DNA from: JACKGW01 sp964586025
Lineage (GTDB): Bacteria > Planctomycetota > PLA2 > JAEUHO01
Length of the DNA: 19,658 nt
Direction of reading: 5' to 3'
Assembly (NCBI GenBank): GCA_964586025.1
Contig: CAZPGF010000045.1
Span: forward strand, 1 to 19,658
The stretch's first letter is position 1. Each line of letters starts with the position of its first letter. Below the pieces are notes generated by a model that saw only the letters and a list, made by a program, of their open reading frames with translations, made no database searches and had not been told where the DNA came from. Shown here piece after piece: positions 7,729 to 15,737 of this stretch. The position numbers and the translations under genes are program-made.

Positions 7729-9771
7729 ATGATCGACGCGTCGCCGTTCGCCTCCGTCTCCCCCGCGCTCGGCGCCGTCGTCCACGAGACCGGCTTGATC
7801 GCGACGATCGCGGCGGGCCTCGGCGTCGCCCTGATCTTCGGGTACGCGACGAAGCGCATCGGACTCTCGCCGATCCTCGGCTACCTGCTCGCGGGGATCA
7901 TCGTCGGCCCGCACACCCCCGGCATCGTCGCGGACAGCGGACTGGCCCAGCAACTCGCCGAGATCGGCGTGATCCTGCTGATGTTCGGCGTCGGCATGCA
8001 CTTCTCGCTGGCCGACCTGATGCGGGTCAAGGCGATCGCCATCCCCGGCGCCGTCGCCCAGAGCGGGATCGCCACCCTGCTCGGGATCGCGGTCGCCCAG
8101 CTGTGGGGCTGGTCTCTCGGCGCGGGCGTGGTGCTGGGCGTCGCGCTGTCGGTCGCGAGCACGGTCGTGCTGATTCGCGGACTCCAGGACCACCACCTCC
8201 TCGAGACGTCACACGGCCACGCCGCGATCGGCTGGCTGATCGTCGAGGACCTGTTCACCGTCCTCGTGTTGGTGCTGCTCCCCGCGCTGTCGGGCGTGCT
8301 CGGCGGGTCCGACAACGGAGCTGCCGGGAACCTCTGGGGCACACTCGCCTGGACCGTCGGCAAGGTCGTCCTGCTCGCGACGATCGTGCTGACGGTCGGG
8401 TCGCGCGTCGTGCCCTGGCTCCTCGTCAAGGTCGCCCGCGTCGAGTCGCGCGAACTGTTCACGCTGTCGGTTCTCGCGATCGCGTTGGGCATCGCATACG
8501 GTTCGGCGATCGCGTTCGACGTGTCGATGGCCCTCGGGGCGTTCCTCGCGGGCATGGTCGTCGCCCAGAGCGACATGAGCCATCGCGCGGCGGCGGACGC
8601 GCTGCCCCTCGGCGACGCGTTCGCCGTGCTGTTCTTCGTCTCGGTGGGGATGCTTTTCGACCCGGCGTTCCTGATCGAAGAGCCGGGTTTGGTCCTGGCG
8701 ACCCTCGGCATCGTGATGATCGCCAAGCCGCTCACCGCGCTCGTCATCGCGCTGGCGCTCGGCTATCCGATCCGCACCGGCGTCACCGCCGCGGCCGGGC
8801 TGGCGCAGATCGGCGAGTTCTCCTTCATCCTCGCCCACCTCGGCAACTCGCTGGACCTGTTCCCGACGAAGGGCTACAGCGTCGTCCTGGCGTGCGCGAT
8901 CCTCTCGATCGCCGTCAATCCGTTCCTGTTCCGGACCTCCGGCCGACTGGAGAACCTCCTCCGTTCATGGCCGTGGCTCACGTCCTACCTCGCCCGACGC
9001 AACCGCGCGCCCACCGAGCCGGTCGAGGACGCCCACGCGCTCAAGGGGCACGCCATCCTGTGCGGACACGGCCGGGTCGGATCCATCCTCGCTGAAGTCC
9101 TCGAGGAACGCGGCTGGACCTACGTCGTGATCGACCAGCAACGCGCCACGGTCGAGCGGCTCCAACGGCGCGGTGTCACCGCCTACACCGGCGACGCGGG
9201 CAATACCCTCCTTCTCGAGCACGCCGGCATCGACCATGCGCGCCTCCTGCTCGTTGCGGTCCAGGACCCGGTCGCCACCGCGCTGATCGTGGCGCACGCC
9301 GCACGCATCAACCCGAAGCTGCCGATCGTCGTTCGCGTCGAGAGCGACGGAGAGGCGAGGCCCCTTCGCCACCTCGGCGACGTGATGCCGGTGATCGGCA
9401 CGCAGGAGGCCGCGTTCCAGATGGTGCGTCACCTCGTGCAGGGCTTCGGCCTCGGGCCGCTCGAGAGCGAGGCGACGGTCTTCGGCCTGCGCCATCGTTA
9501 CGGCTACGAGACGACGGACGTGCGCACCCGCTTCGTCGAACTGACCGTCGGCGAGCGGGGCGCCGCGGGCAAGAAGGTCGTCGACCTCGGCCTGCCGCGC
9601 GACGTGCTGATCGTCGCGCTGCGCCGCGGCGGAGAGTACCTCGTTCCGCGCGGCACGACCGAACTGCATGCCGGCGACGGCGTCCTCGCGCTGCTCGCCA
9701 AGGAGCACGCCGCTGCCGCCGAAGCGATTCTCGTCGGACCAGTTCCGTCCCCGACGGCGGTCGATTCCTGA
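7729..9771 (+). CDS. CPA2 cation:proton antiporter with RCK domains (KefB/YbaL type)
   Basis: A 680-residue inner-membrane antiporter of the CPA2 family that would exchange K+ or Na+ for H+. The transmembrane Na_H_exchanger domain spans about residues 15-400, with GLSPILGYLLAGIIVGPHTPG, LLMFGVGMHFSLADLM, SVASTVVLIRGL, AIGWLIVEDLFTVLVL (the conserved ED pair), FFVSVGMLFDP and AGLAQIGEFSFILAHLG. It is followed by an RCK/TrkA-N domain with the Rossmann motif CGHGRVGS (G446, G448, G451) and a TrkA-C domain (about 590-675). The order and length fit YbaL/KefB proteins, in which the RCK part senses nucleotides or redox adducts. Upstream in-frame ATG at 7642 lies inside the repeat boundary, so the ATG at 7729 is preferred. 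A strong hairpin follows the stop codon. It may stand alone as a single-gene unit. Confidence 0.93.
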   Translation: MIDASPFASVSPALGAVVHETGLIATIAAGLGVALIFGYATKRIGLSPILGYLLAGIIVGPHTPGIVADSGLAQQLAEIGVILLMFGVGMHFSLADLMRVKAIAIPGAVAQSGIATLLGIAVAQLWGWSLGAGVVLGVALSVASTVVLIRGLQDHHLLETSHGHAAIGWLIVEDLFTVLVLVLLPALSGVLGGSDNGAAGNLWGTLAWTVGKVVLLATIVLTVGSRVVPWLLVKVARVESRELFTLSVLAIALGIAYGSAIAFDVSMALGAFLAGMVVAQSDMSHRAAADALPLGDAFAVLFFVSVGMLFDPAFLIEEPGLVLATLGIVMIAKPLTALVIALALGYPIRTGVTAAAGLAQIGEFSFILAHLGNSLDLFPTKGYSVVLACAILSIAVNPFLFRTSGRLENLLRSWPWLTSYLARRNRAPTEPVEDAHALKGHAILCGHGRVGSILAEVLEERGWTYVVIDQQRATVERLQRRGVTAYTGDAGNTLLLEHAGIDHARLLLVAVQDPVATALIVAHAARINPKLPIVVRVESDGEARPLRHLGDVMPVIGTQEAAFQMVRHLVQGFGLGPLESEATVFGLRHRYGYETTDVRTRFVELTVGERGAAGKKVVDLGLPRDVLIVALRRGGEYLVPRGTTELHAGDGVLALLAKEHAAAAEAILVGPVPSPTAVDS

Positions 9772-9774
9772 CGA

Positions 9775-9794
9775 CCATCGGAACCCTCCGATGG
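9775..9794 (+). terminator. Hairpin after the antiporter gene
   Basis: CCATCGGA at 9775-9782 and TCCGATGG at 9787-9794 form a perfect 8-bp stem with a 4-nt loop (ACCC), beginning 4 nt after the TGA. There is no U-tract, so this is a hairpin terminator candidate only by position and stem quality. Confidence 0.5.
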
Positions 9795-9856
9795 GTCGAT
9801 CCCGGTCCTACTCCGCCGAACTGGTCGCGGCGCCCCGTGATGGTGTCGCCCGCCGG

Positions 9857-9873
9857 CGGCCCGACCGGGGCCG
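9857..9873. terminator. GC hairpin between convergent genes
   Basis: CGGCCC and GGGCCG form a 6-bp stem with a 5-nt loop, between the plus-strand antiporter and the minus-strand monooxygenase stop at 9890. It could end transcription from the minus-strand operon. It lacks a T-run on either strand, and in such GC-rich DNA small stems arise often. The 118-bp gap otherwise shows only the hairpin at 9775-9794. Confidence 0.25.
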
Positions 9874-9889
9874 GGGCGCGTCGAGCGTT

Positions 9890-11101
9890 CTAGTAGCGCA
9901 TCCCGTCGGCGTCGGGCGGTCCGAGCGTCGGGCCGTAGGGCTTCTGGTCGAGCCACTTTGCGACCCGACCGACATGCGGGGCGAGCGCCCCCGCGATGCG
10001 GCGCTTCGCCCGCGCGAATGCGTTCTGCGGAATCAGGTGCCGCAGCGCCGTGTTCGACGCCTCGCGGTTGCGGAGCGCCGCGGCACGTCGCGTCCGATCG
10101 AACTGCTCGATGGCCGCCGCCGCGTCGGCGCGCGACGCCGCGAGCGCTCGGTCGATCGCCGCGACGGCGACGAACGCGTCCGGGATGCCCGAGTTGAGTC
10201 CCCGCGCGCCGAACGGCGCGAACACATGGGCTGCCTCGCCGGCGAGCAGGAGGCGCCGCGCGGGGTCGATGAACGAACTGCAGACCGCCTGGCGGAAGAT
10301 GTAGGTCGAGACCCAGGTGATGCGATCCGCGTAGTCGGCGCGGAACACCTTCGGGATCCACGTCTTCGCGCCCTTCTCCTCGCTGAAGGCCTGCGGGTCG
10401 TCGGTCGCGTGGCATTGCAGGTCGAGTCGCCAATGCCCCTCGAACGGGACGAACAGCACGTTGCGGCCGTCCACGTTCGGATGCTCGTAATGGAAGATCC
10501 GCTCCGGCGGCGTCGGGTTCGCCGGATCCTCCGCCGCATCGACGATCACGTACGCGTTCGTCGTCATCGGGCCTTCGAGCTTCGCGCCGGTCGCGTCGCG
10601 GATCGCCGAACGCGCGCCGTCGCAGCCGATCACGTACGGCGCGGAGGCCGTCGCGCCGGACCCCATCCTGACGTCCACGCCGTCCGCGCGAACCTCGGCA
10701 CCGACGACCGGGGCGTTCCAGACGAACTGGACTCCCGCCTCCTGGCACGCCGCGAACAGCACGCGCTCGGTCTCGATCTGCGGGAGGTTCGTCGCCGCCG
10801 GTAGCACCCCCACGGGCGGCGGGGGATAGGTGCGCGAGTAGACCTCGCGGCCGCGATAGAACGTGCGCTTCGTGCGCCAGACGAGGCCGTGTTCGGCGAG
10901 TCGCATGCCGAGCCCGGGCTGGATCCGCTCCAACACCTCGAGGGTCGCCCCGTGGATGAAGATCGCTCGGCTGCCCGGACGCACCCGGTCGGGCCCTCCC
11001 GCCTCGATCACCTGGACCGATCGTCCGCGCATGCGCAGCGCCAACGCGGCGGCCATGCCGACCGGCCCCGCACCGACGACGATCGCATCGGCCCCGCTCA
11101 T
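9890..11101 (-). CDS. FAD-dependent aromatic monooxygenase (class A flavoprotein hydroxylase-like)
   Basis: A 403-residue PHBH-fold flavoprotein (FAD_binding_3). The Rossmann motif is VVGAGPVGMAAA (G10, G12, G15), the DG motif is GCDGARSAIR (D161, G162), and the second FAD motif is LAGEAAHVFAPFGARGLNSG at about 286-305. In that last motif the usual GD is GE (G288, E289), which is noted as odd. Such enzymes hydroxylate aromatic rings using NAD(P)H and O2; the substrate cannot be told from sequence. As the last gene of the operon with a gentisate dioxygenase-like protein, it is inferred to make gentisate or a gentisyl derivative, for instance from salicylate, 3-hydroxybenzoate or a CoA ester. 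The start overlaps the acyl-CoA synthetase stop by 4 nt. Length is close to single-domain salicylate-hydroxylase-type enzymes. Confidence 0.85.
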   Translation of the reverse strand: MSGADAIVVGAGPVGMAAALALRMRGRSVQVIEAGGPDRVRPGSRAIFIHGATLEVLERIQPGLGMRLAEHGLVWRTKRTFYRGREVYSRTYPPPPVGVLPAATNLPQIETERVLFAACQEAGVQFVWNAPVVGAEVRADGVDVRMGSGATASAPYVIGCDGARSAIRDATGAKLEGPMTTNAYVIVDAAEDPANPTPPERIFHYEHPNVDGRNVLFVPFEGHWRLDLQCHATDDPQAFSEEKGAKTWIPKVFRADYADRITWVSTYIFRQAVCSSFIDPARRLLLAGEAAHVFAPFGARGLNSGIPDAFVAVAAIDRALAASRADAAAAIEQFDRTRRAAALRNREASNTALRHLIPQNAFARAKRRIAGALAPHVGRVAKWLDQKPYGPTLGPPDADGMRY

Positions 11102-13170
11102 CGCGCGACCGCCACCGCGTCGAGCGCGACGAGGCCGCGCGACGTCACGCGCAGCGGGTTCACTTCGACCTCGGCGAGGTCATCGCGGGCGAGCACGAGG
11201 TCGCCGAGTGCCCGCACGATCCTCGCAAGGTCGCTCTCGTTGACGGCCGGTGCGCCGCGGAATCCGCGGTAGCGCCACGCCTGCTTGAGTTCTCCGAGCA
11301 TCGTTCCGGCCTCCTCCGTCGAGAGCGGTGCGAGCCGCACGACCAGGTCGTCTTCGCGCTCGACACCGACACCCCCGACCCCCACCACGACGATCGCGCC
11401 GAACGACGGATCGCGACGCGCGGCGACGAGCAGTTCGGGGCCCCCGTCGGCCTGCTCCTCGACGAGGAACCGCGCGCCCGCCGTGCGTTCGATCGCATCG
11501 AGCGCGCGATCGAGCGACGCGGCATCGCGCACGCCGACGTGAACGCCACCGACCTCGGTCTTGTGCGTGACCGACGGATGCAGGACCTTCACGACGACCG
11601 GCGCCCCCAGGCGTGCGAACGCCGTGTGCGCCTCCGCGCGCGTGGACGCCACGACACGCCGCGGCGTGGCGATGCCGACGCTTTCGAGCAGGTCCTTCGC
11701 GAGCGCCTCGTCCCAGCGGGTCGGCCGCGGGCCGTCGCGCATCGGAAAGCTCGCGCCCTCCCTCCGCTCGTGCGTGCGCTCGCGCCCTCGCGCCTGTCCT
11801 TGGGCATCGCGCACGAGCGCGGCCGCGGCGAGCGCCGCGCGTTCGGGCGTGGGGTAGAGGGGGATCCCCGACGCGAACAGCCGATCGCGCGCCCGCGCGA
11901 TCTCGTCCGCGGGCCCGGCACTCGACACCACCGCCGGGCCGAGACCTCGCAGCGCGGCGAGCGGATCGACCGCATCGGGTTCGTGCAGGAGGTTCACGGC
12001 GAGCAGATCGATGCCGTCGGCGCGGCGCACGACCTCGACGACCTCGCGAAACGTCGGCCCCGGACGACCGGTGTCCACGGGGTTCTTCTGCCACGTCAGC
12101 GGCGGGAGGAGCGTGCCCAATCGCTCGACCACCGACGGCGCGAGCGGCGGCACGGAAACGCCGCGCACGGCGAGCGCGTCGGCCAGCAGCAGCCCCGGGC
12201 CGGCCTGTCCGGTGACGACGCCGACGCCGGGCGTTGCGCTGGGCGGCAGTCGCGACGCGCACAGGGCGCGCGCGGCGTCGATCAGTTCGGTCAGGTCGTC
12301 CACCAGCACGGCACCGGCTTGCGCGAGCGCGGCGCGCGTCACGCGATGGCTGCCCGCCATCGCCCCGGTGTGCGACTTCGCGAACGCTTCGACGTCGGTG
12401 CGACCGACCTTCAGCGCGACGACCGGAACGCGTGGGGTCGTGCGCGCGACGGCTTCGAACAAGGCGCGCCCGTCGGCGACCCCCTCGATCGCCAGCGCGA
12501 TCGCGCGCACGCCGTCGAGCTGCGCCGCGTGGTCGAGCGCATCGGCCAATCCGACGTCCGATGCGTTGCCGACGCCCACGCCGAACGCCACACCGAGTCC
12601 CTCGGCGCGCGCGAGGAAGCACAGCGTCAGGTTCACACCGCCGCTCTGCGCGACGATCGCGAGCGGACCCGGCGTGACGACCTCCGCGAGATCCGCGACG
12701 AAGGTCGCGTACAGCCCCTGCGCCGGCGCGAGGAATCCGGAGGTGTTGGGGCCGAGCACGCGAATCCCCGCCGCCTCGGCCGCGGCTCGAACGAGTTCCT
12801 GCCGCGCCGCACCGGCGCCGCCGACCTCGCCCCATCCACCCGAGTAGATCACCGCGCCCCCGTCGCTGGCTGCGGCGCAGTCCTCGAGACACGCGGGCAC
12901 CGCGTCGGGCGGGACGACGAGCAACGCGAGATCGACCGGCTCGGGGATCGATTGCACATCGGGGTAGGCGGGTCGGCCGAGCACCTCTCGTGCGGTCGGG
13001 TGGACCGGATGCACCGCACCTTGGAACGACGCGAGGTTGCGCAGCAACACGTTGCCGATCTTGCCGGGGCTCGGCGACGCGCCGACGACGGCGATCGAAC
13101 GAGGTGCGAACAACCGGGTCAGCGAGCCAGCGGGGCGCTGAATGCCGAGACCGCCGAACAGCCCGCTCAC
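11098..13170 (-). CDS. ADP-forming acyl-CoA synthetase, fused alpha-beta subunits (acetate-CoA ligase family)
   Basis: A 690-residue protein of the NDP-forming acyl-CoA synthetase superfamily, which interconverts acid + CoA + ATP and acyl-CoA + ADP + Pi. Domains run in the order CoA-binding (residues about 15-140, SIAVVGASPSPGKIGN), succinyl-CoA-ligase-like (about 145-300), a third ligase-like domain (about 310-455), an Arg/Glu-rich linker, and a C-terminal ATP-grasp domain (about 475-690) with PVVVKVLHPSVTHKTEVGGV and EVEVNPLRV. H267 in SHTGAMAG corresponds to the phosphohistidine that carries phosphate between sites. The family contains acetate, pimelate and, in FerA of Sphingobium, ferulate ligases, so aromatic acid activation is possible. 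It lies between the flavin reductase and monooxygenase genes, overlapping both by 4 nt. The substrate is inferred only from context. Confidence 0.88.
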   Translation of the reverse strand: MSGLFGGLGIQRPAGSLTRLFAPRSIAVVGASPSPGKIGNVLLRNLASFQGAVHPVHPTAREVLGRPAYPDVQSIPEPVDLALLVVPPDAVPACLEDCAAASDGGAVIYSGGWGEVGGAGAARQELVRAAAEAAGIRVLGPNTSGFLAPAQGLYATFVADLAEVVTPGPLAIVAQSGGVNLTLCFLARAEGLGVAFGVGVGNASDVGLADALDHAAQLDGVRAIALAIEGVADGRALFEAVARTTPRVPVVALKVGRTDVEAFAKSHTGAMAGSHRVTRAALAQAGAVLVDDLTELIDAARALCASRLPPSATPGVGVVTGQAGPGLLLADALAVRGVSVPPLAPSVVERLGTLLPPLTWQKNPVDTGRPGPTFREVVEVVRRADGIDLLAVNLLHEPDAVDPLAALRGLGPAVVSSAGPADEIARARDRLFASGIPLYPTPERAALAAAALVRDAQGQARGRERTHERREGASFPMRDGPRPTRWDEALAKDLLESVGIATPRRVVASTRAEAHTAFARLGAPVVVKVLHPSVTHKTEVGGVHVGVRDAASLDRALDAIERTAGARFLVEEQADGGPELLVAARRDPSFGAIVVVGVGGVGVEREDDLVVRLAPLSTEEAGTMLGELKQAWRYRGFRGAPAVNESDLARIVRALGDLVLARDDLAEVEVNPLRVTSRGLVALDAVAVAR

Positions 13171-13817
13171 GATGGCTTCCGCAGGCGCTCGGCAATCGCG
13201 GCGGGATCCTTGCCGTCGGGTCGTCGCAGCACGAATCGATCCGTGGTCCGCACCCAGTCGTCGCCGCCCATCCGTCCGACGAGCTTCAGAGCGTCCGGCC
13301 GTGGCCTCGTGCCGTCGAGCACGGCGTCATCGACGTGGATGCGCACGACGCGTCCGAGCACGAGCGAGTTCGAGCGCAGAGCGGCCGTGCCGAGTTCGAC
13401 GACCTGGAGCACGCGGCACTCGAATGCGGCGGGCGACGCGGCGACACGGCGCGGCGCGACGACCGCGCTCGCCGCGCCGGCGATCCCGAACGCCTCCCAC
13501 TCGTCGATCTCCGGTCCGAACTCGCCGCTGGTCGCGTTCGCCAACGTGGCGAGGTCCTCGGTCACCACCGATACGGTGAACTCGCCGGTCTCTCGGACGT
13601 TGCGCAGCGTGTCCTTGTTGACGCCGTTGCGACTGCCCGGACCGATCGCGACGGTCGGCGGGTTGAACGAGAACGCGTTGAAGAACGAGAACGGGGCGAG
13701 GTTCGGGCGCCCGGCCGCGCTGACCGTCGAGACCCACGCGATCGGCCTCGGCGCGACCAACCCGTTGACGAGCGCGTTCAACGTGGGGCGATCGAGTTCC
13801 GACGGATCGAAGATCAT
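13167..13817 (-). CDS. Flavin reductase-like FMN-binding split-barrel protein
   Basis: A 216-residue protein of the flavin reductase-like family (PF01613, DIM6/NTAB type). The fold signature is APRPIAWVSTVSAAGRPNLAPFSFFNAFSFNPPTVAIG near residues 22-59. This is followed by KDTLRNVRETGEFTVSVV and the usual conserved stretch around residues 85-140, with VECRVLQ-like (AFECRVLQVVELG) and LVLGRVVRIHV strands. Members either supply reduced FMN to two-component oxygenases or act as oxidoreductases of unknown substrate. The neighbouring monooxygenase is a single-component type and should not need a reductase, so its role in this operon is open. Start and stop overlap the neighbouring genes by 4 nt on each side, which supports both ends. 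Length is normal. Confidence 0.87.
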   Translation of the reverse strand: MIFDPSELDRPTLNALVNGLVAPRPIAWVSTVSAAGRPNLAPFSFFNAFSFNPPTVAIGPGSRNGVNKDTLRNVRETGEFTVSVVTEDLATLANATSGEFGPEIDEWEAFGIAGAASAVVAPRRVAASPAAFECRVLQVVELGTAALRSNSLVLGRVVRIHVDDAVLDGTRPRPDALKLVGRMGGDDWVRTTDRFVLRRPDGKDPAAIAERLRKPS

Positions 13818-14662
13818 GCGTTCCTCGAGAACCGGTTGGTCAGCGTCCCGATGCCGTCGAGCGAGATCTCGACGACGTCGCCGGGCTGGAGGTACTTCGG
13901 CGGCTTCATGCCCTCACCGACCCCGCCGGTCGTGCCGGTCAGGATCAGATCGCCGGGCTGCAGCGCGACGACGCGCGACAGGTCCGCGACGAGCGTCGGC
14001 ACGTCGAAGATCAGGTCCGAGATCGGCGCCCGCTGGCGAACCTCGCCGTTGACCCGGCAGACGATCTCGCGGCTGCCGAGGTCGGGCACCTCGTCGAGCG
14101 TGACCATCGCCGGACCGATCGGCGTCAGGGCCTCCCACGACTTGCCCGCGAACCACTGCAGCGACCGCTTCTGCCAGTCGCGCAGCGTGACGTCGTTGGC
14201 GAGGGTCAGCCCGGCCACCGCGTCCCAGGCCCGCTCCTTCGGGATGTCGCGTCCCCCCGCGCCGATCACGACCGCGAGTTCGGCCTCGTAGTCCACGCGT
14301 TCGGAGGTCGTCGCGGGAGGCATCGCGATGGCGACGTCCGGATCGGTGAGCGCACGCGCGAGCTTGGAGAACAGCGTCGGCACCGCCGGCAGTTCACGCC
14401 CCATCTCGAGGACGTGGGTGCGGTAGTTCAGACCGACGCAGACGATCGCGCGAGGCTCGAGGATCGGGCGCGCGAGCCCCAGCCCTTGGACGGGGCGGCC
14501 CGTCGCCTTCGCCGCGAGATCCTTCCAGCCCGGGCCCGAGCGCAGCAGGTCGCCGACGTCCCGAAAGGCCAGTCCGTCCGCGTCGCGGACGACGCGAACG
14601 CCGTCGGTCGTCTCGACCGCCGCGGCGGTCCCCTCCGCGGATCTCACGGTCACGAGTCGCAT
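13814..14662 (-). CDS. Fumarylacetoacetate hydrolase family protein (fumarylpyruvate/acylpyruvate hydrolase-like)
   Basis: A 282-residue FAH-family (PF01557) enzyme that cleaves C-C bonds in acylpyruvates using Mg2+ or Mn2+. An N-terminal beta-rich extension (about 1-70) leads to CVGLNYRTHVLEMG, with catalytic His H83 and Glu E86. Metal ligands are E126 and E128 in DYEAELAVVIG and D157 in ANDVTLRD; the GKSWEALTPIGP and LILTGTTGGVGEGMKPP motifs follow. Located 3 nt after the gentisate dioxygenase stop, it is inferred to hydrolyse fumarylpyruvate to fumarate and pyruvate, or maleylpyruvate directly. No maleylpyruvate isomerase is seen in the window. Other possibilities are homoprotocatechuate or bicyclic diketone hydrolases of the same family. 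All key residues are intact. Confidence 0.92.
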   Translation of the reverse strand: MRLVTVRSAEGTAAAVETTDGVRVVRDADGLAFRDVGDLLRSGPGWKDLAAKATGRPVQGLGLARPILEPRAIVCVGLNYRTHVLEMGRELPAVPTLFSKLARALTDPDVAIAMPPATTSERVDYEAELAVVIGAGGRDIPKERAWDAVAGLTLANDVTLRDWQKRSLQWFAGKSWEALTPIGPAMVTLDEVPDLGSREIVCRVNGEVRQRAPISDLIFDVPTLVADLSRVVALQPGDLILTGTTGGVGEGMKPPKYLQPGDVVEISLDGIGTLTNRFSRNA

Positions 14663-14665
14663 GAA

Positions 14666-15694
14666 TCACTCCTGGCGCGGCATGGACTCCTCACGGAGGA
14701 AGCCGAGCGCGCGCAGAGCGGGCTCGTCCGTGAGGACGAAGAGGATCGCGGGCTCGTCACCGATCGACTCGTGTTCGTGGACCGCCCAACCGGGCAGGGC
14801 GAACGTGTCGCGCGGCTCCCACTCGATGCGTTGACCGTCGATGATGCTCGCGCCGCGCCCGCGCACGACGTGGTAGACGGCGCTCGTCGTGTGGCGATGC
14901 GCGGCCGTGTGCGTGCGGGGCGGCAGCAGTTGCAGCAGGCACGCCATCGTCGGCAGGGCGGGACCGCCCGTGATCGGGTTGGAGTACTCGAAGAGGATGC
15001 CGTCCTCGGGCGACCCCTTGGCGCCGTCACGCCAGGCCGAGAGCAACGTCCGCTCGGCGAGCTCGTAGGGATAGCGGTTGACCGGAGAGTGGTTCTTCGT
15101 CCACGCGATCCACGAAGGGCGCATCGCGGCGTTCGCGTAGAGGCGGACGGAGGCGTCGTCGGGGCGGGTGCGCGACTGCACCTTCTCCCCGCTCCCCTCG
15201 AACCACGCGCACTCGAGCATGTTGATCATCGGCAGGTCGAGGCCGTCGAGCCAGATCATCGGGGTGTCGGACTCGTTGCCGTGGTCGTGGATCGCATCGC
15301 ACGGTGTCAGCACGAGATCGCCGGGCGACATGATCGCGCGCTCGCCGTCCACGGTCGTGTACGCGCCCCGTCCCTCGACGACGAACCGGATCGCGCTCGC
15401 CCCGTGGTGGTGCGCTGGGGCGATCTCGCCCGGCATCACCAGTTGCAACCCCGCGTAGAGTCGCTTCGTCGCCGCGGGCTCGCCGCCGAGACCGGGGTTG
15501 CGCAAGATCAGGACGCGCCGCTCCGCCTCCTCGGCGGTGATCAGTCGCCCGGCTTCGAGCAGACGCTCTCGGACGGGCGCGTACTTCCAGAGATACGGAA
15601 TCGCGCGGCTCGTCGGATCGGAGAGCAGTAGCCCCTGCTGCCGCCAGAGGGGGTGCACGTGCAGCGGAGCGAGCGACGAAAGGAACGCGTCCAT
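14666..15694 (-). CDS. Gentisate 1,2-dioxygenase-like bicupin ring-cleavage enzyme
   Basis: A 342-residue Fe(II) bicupin of the gentisate 1,2-dioxygenase family, which also contains 1-hydroxy-2-naphthoate and salicylate dioxygenases. The N-terminal cupin has RLYAGLQLVMPGEIAPAHHHG with H95 and H97 and, 41 residues on, H136 in IHDHGN. That spacing matches the known iron ligands of E. coli gentisate dioxygenase (H104, H106, H145). The second cupin keeps AAHRHTTSAVYHVVRG (H266, H268) and HEHES (H306). The expected reaction is O2-dependent cleavage of gentisate to maleylpyruvate. First gene of the catabolic operon, followed by the FAH-family gene 3 nt later. Start at 15694 is preferred; ATG at 15709 is five codons earlier but sits within a TATGCT hexamer. 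Homology does not settle the exact substrate. Confidence 0.88.
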   Translation of the reverse strand: MDAFLSSLAPLHVHPLWRQQGLLLSDPTSRAIPYLWKYAPVRERLLEAGRLITAEEAERRVLILRNPGLGGEPAATKRLYAGLQLVMPGEIAPAHHHGASAIRFVVEGRGAYTTVDGERAIMSPGDLVLTPCDAIHDHGNESDTPMIWLDGLDLPMINMLECAWFEGSGEKVQSRTRPDDASVRLYANAAMRPSWIAWTKNHSPVNRYPYELAERTLLSAWRDGAKGSPEDGILFEYSNPITGGPALPTMACLLQLLPPRTHTAAHRHTTSAVYHVVRGRGASIIDGQRIEWEPRDTFALPGWAVHEHESIGDEPAILFVLTDEPALRALGFLREESMPRQE

Positions 15695-15737
15695 GGCTCC
15701 GCGGAGCATACGGGCCGCGCGATTGGTCGGATAGCAT

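Noticed and set aside
15705..15710. TATGCT on the minus strand as a -10 for the gentisate operon
   Set aside because: It overlaps the alternative ATG at 15709 and has no -35 partner. It was used only to weigh the start choice and is too weak to list as a promoter.
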